A stretch of 64,000 bases of DNA from Nocardia anocheti (GTDB taxonomy: Bacteria > Actinomycetota > Actinomycetes > Mycobacteriales > Mycobacteriaceae), in NCBI RefSeq assembly GCF_029675105.1, contig NZ_JAQQFV010000002.1, forward strand, positions 682,001 through 746,000. Direction: 5' to 3'. This document shows, in pieces, positions 35,065 to 46,657 of the stretch; positions within the stretch are counted from its first letter, which is position 1, and each line of letters begins with the position of its first letter. A program made the translations under genes and the position numbers. Below the pieces are notes generated by a model, which saw only the letters and a program-made list of their open reading frames with translations, ran no database searches and was not told the DNA's origin.

Positions 35065-35853
35065 TCATCGGGGGCCGCTCGGTAACGCCGTGCTGATGAT
35101 GATCTCGGCGTGGATCGACCCGTCTGGATTCTTGTCGCCCTGCACCATAACCATGTCGCCGACCGGGAGTTCGCTCGCCTTCGTGCTGGTCAGCGAGATC
35201 ACCTGGGTCGCATCGTCGATCAGCACCCGCACCGTCGAACCACCCAGCGTGCTCATGGTGATCTCGGTGCCGGTGTTGGCCGTGATGCTGCCCATCGTCG
35301 CACCGAGGTCCTCGCCACCGCCCAAACCGGGCAATCCGGGGAGGCCGGGCGTGTCGGGCGGGGTGACCGGAGTGGTCGGCTGACCGAAGGTCGGCGGCAC
35401 CAGCGGTTGGGTGCTCGTCGGCGCGGTGGCCAGGGTGTCGTCGTCGGAACCGCCGCCACTGAGCATGAGCCCGGCCAGCACACCGCCGACCGCGATCAGC
35501 GCCAGGATGCCCAGTCCGAGCAGAATCCACAATCCGGTGTTGCGTTTGGGCGGCGGGCCCTGGTCACCGCCGTGCGGCTGCGGCGGATACCCCGGCGGCG
35601 GCGCACCGGGATAACCCGGGCCGTAGCCGGGCGGCGGAGCCTGCTGCGGGGGCGGTTGCGCTGCGGGATAACCACTTTCATAGGCACCCCACTGCGCGTC
35701 GTGGGGTGGTAGGGCCTGGGTCGGGTTCGACGGCTGCCCCCACTCGTCGAACCCCGAGCCGTACGGCTTGGTCGATTCCACACCCGGCGAACCCAACCGT
35801 TCGGTCGGCGAATCCTCCGGGTGTTGCCCCCACGGATCGTTCGGGTTCGTCAT
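35065..35853 (-). CDS. DUF5666-like single-pass membrane protein
   Basis: 262 residues. Proline/glycine/glutamine-rich cytoplasmic start (1-105, with PPPGYGPGYPGAPPPG), one membrane helix (about 107-132), a threonine/proline linker and an outside beta domain (about 185-262) with GSITANTGTEITMSTLGG, resembling DUF5666 carbohydrate-binding-like folds. Function unknown. Between ttfA and clpB; a strong hairpin separates it from clpB. The stop is 68 bp before the TtfA-like start on the same strand. Confidence 0.8.
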   Translation of the reverse strand: MTNPNDPWGQHPEDSPTERLGSPGVESTKPYGSGFDEWGQPSNPTQALPPHDAQWGAYESGYPAAQPPPQQAPPPGYGPGYPGAPPPGYPPQPHGGDQGPPPKRNTGLWILLGLGILALIAVGGVLAGLMLSGGGSDDDTLATAPTSTQPLVPPTFGQPTTPVTPPDTPGLPGLPGLGGGEDLGATMGSITANTGTEITMSTLGGSTVRVLIDDATQVISLTSTKASELPVGDMVMVQGDKNPDGSIHAEIIISTALPSGPR

Positions 35854-35870
35854 GGGCTCCAGCGTAGGTC

Positions 35871-35907
35871 AGCCCGGTGCGTTTGGGAGGCCCTCACGCA
35901 CCGGGCT
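35871..35907 (-). terminator. Terminator hairpin of clpB
   Basis: 12-bp perfect arms AGCCCGGTGCGT (35871-35882) and ACGCACCGGGCT (35896-35907), ten bases after the clpB stop codon. No T run follows on the minus strand. Confidence 0.65.
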
Positions 35908-35916
35908 GTGGACAAA

Positions 35917-38490
<2,574 letters not shown>

Positions 38491-38546
38491 TGATCCTCCG
38501 TGTGTGTTGGAGCGCGTTTTGTTGTCGTTTCATCCAACGGCGTCAG

Positions 38547-38573
38547 AGTTGAGTCTATTCCGCTCAAGTTTGA
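38547..38573. promoter_or_regulatory. HAIR (HspR) operator before clpB
   Basis: GTTGAGT-N7-GCTCAAG (38547-38567) matches the HspR inverted repeat CTTGAGT-N7-ACTCAAG except at the outer left and inner right positions. An overlapping second palindrome CTCAAGTTTGAG is at 38562-38573. It lies about 57 bp before the clpB start. Confidence 0.8.
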
Positions 38574-38710
38574 GCGTGTCGACAGGGGCCCGGCACCGCT
38601 TCGACGGTACGCCGCGACACCACCGAAGCCCGTCGATCACCGCATGTCGGAAGGGGTTCCGCCTAGGATTACCCCTGCCCGGCTCTCACCGATGCGAGGA
38701 GTTCGTCGAC

Positions 38711-39700
38711 ATGCGCGCGATCGTGGTTCAGAAGTTCGGCGGCACCCCGGAGCTGGCCGACGTGCCGGTGCCCGAGCCCGGCCCCGGCGAGGTGCAGGTC
38801 GCCCTGGACTCGGCGGGGGTCAACCCCTTCGATCTGAAGATGGCCGACGGCCTGCTCGAGGGCAAGATGCCGACCGATTTCCCGATGATCCTCGGCGTCG
38901 ACGGCGCGGGCACGGTCTCGGCGGTGGGCAGCGGGGTCACCAAGTTCGCCATCGGCGACAAGGTGGTCGGCAAATTCCTCACCGCGCCCGCCGGACACGG
39001 CAGCTGGGCGCAGTTCTCGGTGGTGCCCGAAGACGCGACGCTCGTGCCGATTCCCGATGGCGTCACCTCGGTGGCCGCGGCCGCGCTGCCGATCGCCGGT
39101 GTCACCGCGCAGGACCTGGTCGACGCCGCGCACATCCAGCCCGACCAGACGGTGCTCATCGTCGGCGCGACCGGCGGCGTCGGCTCGTTCCTCGTGCAGC
39201 TGGCCAATATCGCGGGCGCGCACGTCATCGCGACGGCGCGCGGCGACGCCGCCGACCAGGTCGCCCGCCTCGGCGCCGCCGAAACCATCGACTACACCCG
39301 GCCGCGTCCCGCCGACCCGAACCTCGTCGACCCCGACCCCGCCGCCTACCGCGACTCCAGCGTCACCGACGCCGTCCACTTCACCCACCCCGACGGCATC
39401 GACGTCCTGTTCGACTTGATCAGCCCCGCCGCCGATTTCGCCCGCCACGCCACCCTCGTGCGCCGCGGCGGCCACGCCTACTCCACCACCTGGGCCGCCG
39501 ACGAAGCCGCCCTGCGCGCCCGCGACATCACCGGCGGCAACTTCGAATCCAAGGGCCGCGCCCCCGAACTCACCCGCCTCCTCGCCCGCGTAGCAGCGGG
39601 CGACGTCGTCGTCCCCGTCCAGATGACCGTCCCCCTCGAAGCCGCCCCCACCATCCTCGGCACAGGCAACGCCCGAGGAAAAACCGTCCTGGCGATATGA
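38711..39700 (+). CDS. NADP-dependent zinc-free alcohol dehydrogenase / quinone oxidoreductase
   Basis: 329 residues from the ATG at 38711, with GAGGAG eight bases upstream; the frame is open to 38465 but crosses the HAIR site. MDR superfamily: N-terminal GroES-like part (VNPFDLKMADG, GVDGAGTVSAVG), cofactor motif GATGGVGS from G152 and a C-terminal HATLVRRGG segment. No structural zinc cysteines, typical of quinone reductases. Its TGA overlaps the ATG of the next small gene. Confidence 0.87.
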   Translation: MRAIVVQKFGGTPELADVPVPEPGPGEVQVALDSAGVNPFDLKMADGLLEGKMPTDFPMILGVDGAGTVSAVGSGVTKFAIGDKVVGKFLTAPAGHGSWAQFSVVPEDATLVPIPDGVTSVAAAALPIAGVTAQDLVDAAHIQPDQTVLIVGATGGVGSFLVQLANIAGAHVIATARGDAADQVARLGAAETIDYTRPRPADPNLVDPDPAAYRDSSVTDAVHFTHPDGIDVLFDLISPAADFARHATLVRRGGHAYSTTWAADEAALRARDITGGNFESKGRAPELTRLLARVAAGDVVVPVQMTVPLEAAPTILGTGNARGKTVLAI

Positions 39701-39876
39701 CCACCCGCCGACCACACGGGCGTTCGGACGGCGAACTTCAACCGATCCAGGTACCGCGAGAGGTAGCGACCAGCGACCTCGAGGCACGGCTCGCGCGGTT
39801 CGCCGGAACGGCTGACGCGGCGGTAGAGAGCGCCGAGATCGAGGCGGCCTTCGGCGCAGACCGCCTCGATGACTGA
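39697..39876 (+). CDS. Small hypothetical protein coupled to the oxidoreductase
   Basis: 59 residues beginning at ATGA, overlapping the preceding stop by 4 bp. Amphipathic sequence, with predicted helices TSDLEARLARFA and AVESAEIEAAFG; no family recognised. The coupling and small size suggest a binding partner or regulator of the oxidoreductase, but this is inference. Confidence 0.5.
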   Translation: MTTRRPHGRSDGELQPIQVPREVATSDLEARLARFAGTADAAVESAEIEAAFGADRLDD

Positions 39877-39944
39877 GCCCCGCGAGCACTGTCACCCGAA
39901 TCGTCCGCGAAGCAACGGGACTCGATCTCGGTAGGCTCGTCGAT

Positions 39945-40658
39945 ATGTCCGAATTGACACTGTCGAATCTGCTGGACGATGCCGCCCTCTACTCGTTCGA
40001 GCATCAGCTGCATCTCGCGGACGTCGTCGGCGACCGGGGGTGGAGTGTCGATCTGCGCGCTGGCCGGTTCACGCTGACCGGCGACCAGCCGATCGAGTGC
40101 GAGCGCATGCACCTGCTCGGCTCGGCGGCGCCCGGCCCGCAGTCGTGGTTGTGGTCGTGGGGGAATCCGGCCGGATATCCGGAGACCGTCACCGGCCTGG
40201 CCCAGTCGGTGCGCGAGACCGGCACCCGCTACGGCATCAGCGCGCTCGCCGACGTGGAGGTCCCGTTCGCGGCGCTGCCCACCCCCACCGATCGCCCCGA
40301 GGCCGTGGTGAACGTCTTCATGGACGCCGCCAAGGCCATCTCCGGCGTCTGGACCGCCTACAGCGGCCCCGTCGGCGGCGGCACCCGCGCCGCCTTCCTC
40401 ATCGAACACCCCCTGTTCGCCCTGCCCGCCCCCGAATCCTCCCGCGTGATGCGCGTCCTCCAGCAGGCCCTCACCGAATTCCCGATCACCGACCACCGCC
40501 GCGCCGTGCACTCCTACGCCAACCACCGCGGCCTGACCATCCACTGGTCCGACGACCACCGCCACGCCACCCTCACCGGCCCCGCCCTCGAAGCGCGACT
40601 CACCTTCGACGAATGGGCCCGAGTCACCGGCATCGATGCCCACCTGGGCGCCAACTGA
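39945..40658 (+). CDS. DUF6882-like protein
   Basis: 237 residues. LLGSAAPGPQSWLWSWGNP (about 57-75) is the WLWxWxNP-type motif of DUF6882 proteins, then a helical segment with AVVNVFMDAAKAI. Many such proteins sit near contact-dependent toxin loci or in accessory regions. No signal peptide. Function unknown. It is just before the ESX toxin locus and may belong to it. Confidence 0.7.
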   Translation: MSELTLSNLLDDAALYSFEHQLHLADVVGDRGWSVDLRAGRFTLTGDQPIECERMHLLGSAAPGPQSWLWSWGNPAGYPETVTGLAQSVRETGTRYGISALADVEVPFAALPTPTDRPEAVVNVFMDAAKAISGVWTAYSGPVGGGTRAAFLIEHPLFALPAPESSRVMRVLQQALTEFPITDHRRAVHSYANHRGLTIHWSDDHRHATLTGPALEARLTFDEWARVTGIDAHLGAN

Positions 40659-40766
40659 TTTCGTAGCGAACCCTCGCGAAATGAGACATAGCACACATTA
40701 GGGATCTCTCCGCGAACCCCGCGCGTCCAATATCTCGACACCCTGTTGCCGAGAGTGGGATTCGCG

Positions 40767-41255
40767 ATGACCGACGATCTGCCCGAGTTCACGCGTGACA
40801 GCAACGCGGCCCTGCGTTCGCAGATCGATCAGATGCTCGATGCCTATCAACGGGATTCGGCCGCCCTGCTCGCCGCCCAGAGCAAGGCGGCCGAACCGGT
40901 GACGCGGTGGTCGGACGACAACCTGGTGCGCGTCACCGCCAACGCGGGCGGCGTCATCGAGGTCCACGTCGAGCCGGAGGCGTTCCGTCGTTCGACACCG
41001 GAGAAGCTGGGCGCCGCGATCACCGCGACCATCCACGCCGCGCAACAGTCCGTGGCGCAGGGCCAGGAGCAGGCCCTCGCCCCGCTGACCGAGCTCGCCG
41101 CCGAACTCCCCGACCTCCCCGACCTCATCCCCGGCGCGCCGAACACCAAAGACCTGATGGCCCAGTTCCGCACACCACCGGAGACGACCCCACCACCCGC
41201 GGCACCCATCGATGACGAGGACGAGTACTTCCGCAACCGGGGGTACCTGCGTTGA
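40767..41255 (+). CDS. YbaB/EbfC-family protein, ESX-associated
   Basis: 162 residues from the ATG at 40767. The core (about 15-100) has VTRWSDDNLVRVTANAGG followed by VIEVHVEPEAFRRS, which resembles the YbaB beta-hairpin; then a helical region and proline-rich tail ending in EYFRNRGYLR. YbaB-like proteins precede WXG-type genes in many actinobacterial ESX toxin clusters, acting as helper or chaperone (inferred). Its stop overlaps the TTG start of the WXG100-like gene. Confidence 0.75.
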   Translation: MTDDLPEFTRDSNAALRSQIDQMLDAYQRDSAALLAAQSKAAEPVTRWSDDNLVRVTANAGGVIEVHVEPEAFRRSTPEKLGAAITATIHAAQQSVAQGQEQALAPLTELAAELPDLPDLIPGAPNTKDLMAQFRTPPETTPPPAAPIDDEDEYFRNRGYLR

Positions 41256-41569
41256 GCTCGATCGACGTCGACCCCGACGCCCTGCGCAACACCAAGGGTT
41301 CCTACGAATCCGCCGCCACCACACTGACTTCCGCACTCCAAGCCCTCACCGCTGCCCTGGATGCCGAGGGCGAATGTTGGGGCGCCGACGAAACCGGCAC
41401 CGCCTTCGCCCAGAACTACACACCGGGCGTCGAGCAGGGCAAGAAGGCCGTCGCCAATCTGGCCACCACGATGACCCAACTCGGCACGAACATGGTCACC
41501 CTGGCCGACAAACTCGTCGAGCAGGACACCACCCAGGCCGCCGCCCTGAAGCAGTCGACGGGAACCTAG
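41252..41569 (+). CDS. WXG100-like ESX secretion protein
   Basis: 105 residues from a TTG. Two helices around the turn W43-G44 (in ECWGADETG), the WXG100 hairpin position, and a C-terminal helix ending VEQDTTQAAALKQ. It would be exported by a type VII (ESX) system, often as partner of a larger substrate. Overlaps the YbaB gene by 4 bp and precedes the toxin by 3 bp. Confidence 0.8.
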   Translation: MSSIDVDPDALRNTKGSYESAATTLTSALQALTAALDAEGECWGADETGTAFAQNYTPGVEQGKKAVANLATTMTQLGTNMVTLADKLVEQDTTQAAALKQSTGT

Positions 41570-41572
41570 CCA

Positions 41573-44500
41573 GTGGGCATCGAGATCCCCGACTCACTGC
41601 AGTGGGTCGCGAAATACATTCTGGGCGCGGGAGATTGGCCCGACGGTGACGAAACCGCCATGCGCCGGCTCGCCGACGCCTGGACCACCACCGCCAAAAC
41701 CCTCGACACCGTCGACGACACCGCCGCCGCCGCGCTGACCGCCACCCTGACCGCGCTCTCGGAGGGCGAGGCCCACGACGCGATCGCCGCCTACCGCGAC
41801 AAACTGCTGTCCGGCGACGAGGCCGCCTTCACCGCCATCCGCAAATGGTGCGAGAAACAGGCCGAGATCCTCGAAGACGGCGCCAACGACATCGAGCACA
41901 CCAAGCTCGTGATCATCGGCACGATGATCGTGGCCGCCGTCGAGATCGCCGCCGCCATCGCCACCGCCTGGACCGGCATCGGCGCCGCCGCCGGTGTAGC
42001 GGCCCGCGTCGCCGCGCAAGTCGCAGTGCGCATCGCGATGAAACAGCTGATCACCCGGATGATCGCGCGCGGCATCGCCAAGGCCGCGGCCCGCGCGGCG
42101 CTGAAGGGGGCGGCCTTCGAGGCACTGGAAGAGGGCGGCATAGACGCTCTCGCCCGCACCATCCAGGTCGCCAACGGCGACCGCTCGATGGACAAATTCG
42201 GCTGGGCCGACCTCGGCCTGGCCACCTTCGGCGGCGCGGTCGGCGGCGCCGTGGGCGGCGGCCTCGGCGACAAACTCGGCGGCGTCGGCGACAACATCTC
42301 CAACAAGGTCGGCAAACTCGCCACCCAAACCCTCACCGGCGCCGCCACCGAACTCGGCGCCGACCTCTCCGCCCAGGTCGCCACCGCAGGCCTCAACTCC
42401 GCTCTCACCGGCCAGGAATTCAAACTCGACATCGGCGTCGACACCTTCACCAGCGCGGGCGCGGGCGGCCTCCAGAGCGGCATCGAATCCAGCCTCCACA
42501 ACGGCGGAACCACCACCGCCCCCGAGGTTCCCGACCTGGGCGAGGTCCCCGGCACCGACGCCCCCGCCACCCCCTCAGGCACCGAAACCCCCTCCACCCC
42601 AGGCGACACCACTCCCTCGGCCTCACCCGTCTCCACCGGCGCCCCCAATTCCCCGTCAACACCCAACGGCGACGGCGGAACTCAACCCGCGAGCACGAAT
42701 CCCTCCTCACCTAGCGGTGATTCGCCGAGCTCGCCGGGAGATTCATCCCCGTCGCCGAGTTCGCCGGGCGACGGTTCACCGTCACCCAGCTCACCGGGAG
42801 CCGATTCCCCATCCCCGTCCTCACCGACCCCGAACTCGCCCACCGACAACTCGCCCAGCCCGACTACGCCAGGCGATACGTCCCCCAGCTCACCGGGCAA
42901 CACCTCACCCAGCCCGTCGACGCCAGGCGACACCTCACCGAACCCACCCGGCACCAACTCCCCGAGCCCCTCCACGCCCGGCGACACCAATCCATCCACA
43001 CCCGCCACCAACCCCTCGACGCCGAGCGACACCACCCCCAGCCCTTCCACACCCACCGACACCGGCTCCCCCAACCAAAACCCGACGACCCCGTCACCCC
43101 AGACCCCGTCGTCGCTGGACCTCCCCTCAACCGACACCCCAGCTCAGACCCAGCCGGTCACCCCGTCACCCCCCGCCGCCACGACGCCCTCCCCGTCGAC
43201 CACACAACCGTCGACCCCCAGCGACACCACGTCGACCAACCCCGGCACCTCCCCCACCACCCCTGGCACGACCACCCAACCCACAACCCCGGGCACCCCG
43301 TCCACCCCCGGCACACCGTCGTCCCCCTCGCTCACCCCGAACACCCAGACCGACCCGAACCGCACCCCACAGTCGGCCGACACCACCACCGCCGCGGCAA
43401 CAATGGCCCCCACGGCCCCGACCACAGCCCAACCGGCCGGAAACATCACGCCGACAACCCCTTCCACCCCCAGCTCACCGACCAGCTCGGTCCCCCCGAT
43501 GACTGCCATGCCGGTCAGTCCATCGACGAGCCAGCCGACGACTACTCCCCAACCATCCACAACCACGCGCCCAACTCCCACCAACGGCACCACCCCGCCG
43601 ACCACCCCACCCACGTCCGCGCGCCCACAGAACCCAACGACCGCCCCACCGCGAAACCCGTCGACCAACCCGACGCCCCCGCGCACCCCCACAAACCCTT
43701 CCACAGACGCGCCGCGACAAACCGCCCCGCCCGTCGACTCGACACCAACTTCCGACGCGACACCGACCCCCGACCACACCCCGTCAACAAACCCGGCGTC
43801 GCCAACCACCCCATCGCCAGGCCCCGCGACGCCAACCACTCCATCACCAGACGCGACATCGCCGCCCACCCCGTCGACCGACGCCGATCCCACCCAAGCG
43901 TCGCCCCCGACGGAGTCGACCCCCACAGACACACCCCCGGCAACCGAGTCGACCGCCACCAACAGCCCTTCCACCGACACCACCCCCGCCACCAACACCC
44001 ACCCCGCCGACCCCACCCTCACCCCCCAAGACCTGGAAAACTCCACCCGAGCCCGCCAGGCCCGCGAATCCCTCCGCCCGGTAACCCCCGCCAACGACCA
44101 GGCCCTCCACGTCACCCCCACCACCGGCCGCCCCTACCGCAGCGCCAGCTACCCGAACACGTTCGGCCAGCCGGTCCGCGTCATCCGCGTGACCGCCGCC
44201 GTAACCGCCTCCCCCACAACACCTCCCACCACGATCGACACGGTCACCGACCGCACCCAACTCGCCACCGACCTCACCTTCAACCAGGGCACCCAATTCC
44301 CCCTCGGCGACTGGCTGATGGTCGACGTGGTCCCCACCACCAACCCCACCACCGCCGACCTCACCATCGACGCCGACACCAACCCCTCCCTCACCGACCT
44401 CGCCAACACCGTCCGCGCCAACCTCGGCCTCCCCCCGACCACCACCCCCACCGTCACCCCCGACGACATCCGCCAACTCGGCTCCGACATCTCCCGAGCC

Positions 44501-46114
44501 GACCTGGCCCGAGCCACCATCCCTTCCTGGGCCAACCAGCACACCACCCCCACGGTCAACACCAACCCAACCGTCACCACCACCCCCACGGCCAACACCA
44601 ACCCGACGGTCGACACCACTCCCACCGTCAACACGAACCCCAACACCGACCCGACCATCGACCCCACAACCGACACCACCGTCGACCTTGACGCCATCCA
44701 CAACAACCACGCCGAACAAACCCCCGCAGGCGTCTCCCACCACCGCGGCGATCCCACCATGGGCGACCTCCCCCACCGAGTGCCCGCCGACCCCACCCGC
44801 TTCACCGCCGACACCCACATCACCCCCGACGGCCACGCCGTAGTAGGCGGCCAAACCCTCACCCCCGAGCAATACGGCGACCTCCTCCGCCGCTCCACCT
44901 GGGACGGCACCACCCCCATCCGCCTCATCGGCTGCGACGCCTCCTCCAACGACTTCGCCAACCGCCTCGCCCAACACCTCGGCGTAGAAGTCCTGGCCCC
45001 CACCCAAGCCGCCTGGACCGACACCAACGGCAACGTCTTCAGCGCCAGCTCGGTGACGAATCCGGACGGCACAACCAGCCCTAGAGTTCCGCCGGACGGA
45101 CAATGGCAGACGCACCATCCGAACGGAACGACAACCCCGGCGGGGAGTGACCCGAATCCGCCAGGCACTACCAAACCGGTCGACTACGAGAGCAGTCGGC
45201 ACTCCTCGGCAGCGCGGAGCGCATTCCAACGACCAGGGATAACACCCAACCCGTACTCGGACCTCATCGGCGACAGGCCAGTCGAAAACATCGGACCCAC
45301 CCACCCTCTATCGCCTGTCCGCAGCAGACCATTCGGGCGTGTTCCTGGACGTCGAGTGCGGGACGCTGGGGCGCCGATACCGTTGGCTCCGAATACCGCC
45401 TACAGAGTCACCGACAGATCGGGCCGTGACCGCGGACTTTTCATTACTGGCCCGGATGGCCGGATCTCGGAGGTGGTCACGAATTCTGGAATCGGCACAC
45501 CACGCGGAATCCCCGGCGAAGGATTCAATCCCGACCTCCGGCATCCACTTCCCGACGCCGTATACACCGTCGATCAAAAGTTCATATACTCGACCGATTC
45601 GCAAGGTCGAGTAGTCCAAGCTGAGGGTCGGCTGGAACACACCGTATCGAACGATCTTCGACGTGGCCCAGACCAGAGCCCGATCGGACGGGACGGGCCG
45701 CGAGAATACCGCCGCATAAATGCCGAGACGGTCGCCGAGTTCAAACGCGAGTTCGGTCGTGAACCGACACCACAAGAAGCATTCCTGTATGAGATAGTTT
45801 CATTCAATGGCGGCCATCTGTTCGGAACCGAATTCGACGGTCCTGGCGAGGCGATAAACATGGTCCCGATGCTCGAATTGCTCAATCAGAGTCAATCCAA
45901 CACGACGCCGACCGATAACTGGCGAAGGTTGGAAATGCTCTGGGAAGACATACTTTCGCGGGAACCACCGCCGACAGTCAACGCACGGATCGACCTGCAG
46001 TACGACCCGAACGATCCGGATTCGAGGGCACCGAAGTTCCTAGAGGTGACCTACACTGTCGACGGAGTCACCATACCGCCGTTCCGGTACGATAATATGC
46101 CTCCCCGCCGCTGA
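41573..46114 (+). CDS. ESX-type polymorphic toxin with His-Me finger nuclease C-terminus
   Basis: 1513 residues from a GTG. N-terminal about 300 residues are helical, CpnT/WXG100_2-like (WVAKYILGAGDWPDGDETA; membrane-active helices at 110-165). Residues about 310-820 are a Pro/Ser/Thr linker. Residues 821-985 form a mixed domain, then another linker. About 1040-1180 is a pre-toxin domain with RLIGCDASSNDFANRLA and VLAPTQAAW. From about 1250 comes the tip: YNGGHL-type motif with catalytic-candidate H1415, GEAINMVPM with N1429, and NWRRLEMLWEDIL, matching the Endonuclea_NS_2 (ββα-metal) fold. Export through ESX and attack on rival or own-cell DNA is inferred. Base composition drops from about 45180 on. 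Confidence 0.87.
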   Translation: MGIEIPDSLQWVAKYILGAGDWPDGDETAMRRLADAWTTTAKTLDTVDDTAAAALTATLTALSEGEAHDAIAAYRDKLLSGDEAAFTAIRKWCEKQAEILEDGANDIEHTKLVIIGTMIVAAVEIAAAIATAWTGIGAAAGVAARVAAQVAVRIAMKQLITRMIARGIAKAAARAALKGAAFEALEEGGIDALARTIQVANGDRSMDKFGWADLGLATFGGAVGGAVGGGLGDKLGGVGDNISNKVGKLATQTLTGAATELGADLSAQVATAGLNSALTGQEFKLDIGVDTFTSAGAGGLQSGIESSLHNGGTTTAPEVPDLGEVPGTDAPATPSGTETPSTPGDTTPSASPVSTGAPNSPSTPNGDGGTQPASTNPSSPSGDSPSSPGDSSPSPSSPGDGSPSPSSPGADSPSPSSPTPNSPTDNSPSPTTPGDTSPSSPGNTSPSPSTPGDTSPNPPGTNSPSPSTPGDTNPSTPATNPSTPSDTTPSPSTPTDTGSPNQNPTTPSPQTPSSLDLPSTDTPAQTQPVTPSPPAATTPSPSTTQPSTPSDTTSTNPGTSPTTPGTTTQPTTPGTPSTPGTPSSPSLTPNTQTDPNRTPQSADTTTAAATMAPTAPTTAQPAGNITPTTPSTPSSPTSSVPPMTAMPVSPSTSQPTTTPQPSTTTRPTPTNGTTPPTTPPTSARPQNPTTAPPRNPSTNPTPPRTPTNPSTDAPRQTAPPVDSTPTSDATPTPDHTPSTNPASPTTPSPGPATPTTPSPDATSPPTPSTDADPTQASPPTESTPTDTPPATESTATNSPSTDTTPATNTHPADPTLTPQDLENSTRARQARESLRPVTPANDQALHVTPTTGRPYRSASYPNTFGQPVRVIRVTAAVTASPTTPPTTIDTVTDRTQLATDLTFNQGTQFPLGDWLMVDVVPTTNPTTADLTIDADTNPSLTDLANTVRANLGLPPTTTPTVTPDDIRQLGSDISRADLARATIPSWANQHTTPTVNTNPTVTTTPTANTNPTVDTTPTVNTNPNTDPTIDPTTDTTVDLDAIHNNHAEQTPAGVSHHRGDPTMGDLPHRVPADPTRFTADTHITPDGHAVVGGQTLTPEQYGDLLRRSTWDGTTPIRLIGCDASSNDFANRLAQHLGVEVLAPTQAAWTDTNGNVFSASSVTNPDGTTSPRVPPDGQWQTHHPNGTTTPAGSDPNPPGTTKPVDYESSRHSSAARSAFQRPGITPNPYSDLIGDRPVENIGPTHPLSPVRSRPFGRVPGRRVRDAGAPIPLAPNTAYRVTDRSGRDRGLFITGPDGRISEVVTNSGIGTPRGIPGEGFNPDLRHPLPDAVYTVDQKFIYSTDSQGRVVQAEGRLEHTVSNDLRRGPDQSPIGRDGPREYRRINAETVAEFKREFGREPTPQEAFLYEIVSFNGGHLFGTEFDGPGEAINMVPMLELLNQSQSNTTPTDNWRRLEMLWEDILSREPPPTVNARIDLQYDPNDPDSRAPKFLEVTYTVDGVTIPPFRYDNMPPRR

Positions 46115-46147
46115 CGGCGTGCACAATGACGAAAGGTAGTGCGGACG

Positions 46148-46657
46148 ATGACGACTATGGAGCCCGATCCACGCCTCCTCGAGGAGCGCGCACTACAACT
46201 CATCGGACAAATCATTGTCGACCACGCACCGACGAAGTGGAAGACGATATCCTTCTCGGCACACTGCACAACAAGCGTCAGTACATATGATTTGCAGATT
46301 ACCGACGACAACTCGATCATCAAACGACATGATGTCCCTAGCACGGTGTACCGCGAAGTAGATTCCCTCCGACGAATGATGTACCGACCGGACAGAGGAA
46401 CGTGGCTGTCGATGAAGATCACCATCGACAGCACTGGCGGCTACGAATCGATGTTCGACTATGACAGTCTCCCCGCAGTCGATCAGTACACGCCAGAATG
46501 GTCCAACGAAACGTATGCCCTCGATCTCATCGAGTATCCCCGCCCCGAAACACATATCCCCGACTGGCTCCGCACCAAGATCGCCAATGTCGAAATGAAC
46601 AGGTCAGAGACCACCGAGCCCGGACACAACACACAGCAGTCGACGAAGGGACACTGA
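46148..46657 (+). CDS. YezG-family immunity protein
   Basis: 169 residues from the ATG at 46148 with GAAAGG 11 bases upstream. The fold elements WKTISFSAHC, RGTWLSMKITIDSTGGYE and FDYDSLP match the YezG/DUF600 immunity family. In Bacillus, YezG protects from the YeeF toxin, which also has an endonuclease tip, so pairing with the preceding toxin is expected. Start codon of the next gene overlaps its stop (TGATG). Codon use is less G/C-rich than in neighbouring core genes. Confidence 0.82.
   Translation: MTTMEPDPRLLEERALQLIGQIIVDHAPTKWKTISFSAHCTTSVSTYDLQITDDNSIIKRHDVPSTVYREVDSLRRMMYRPDRGTWLSMKITIDSTGGYESMFDYDSLPAVDQYTPEWSNETYALDLIEYPRPETHIPDWLRTKIANVEMNRSETTEPGHNTQQSTKGH

Noticed and set aside
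41573..46114. Frameshift suspicion in the toxin linker
   Set aside because: The frame is continuous and both ends show domain-like sequence, so the long Pro/Ser/Thr stretch is a true linker.
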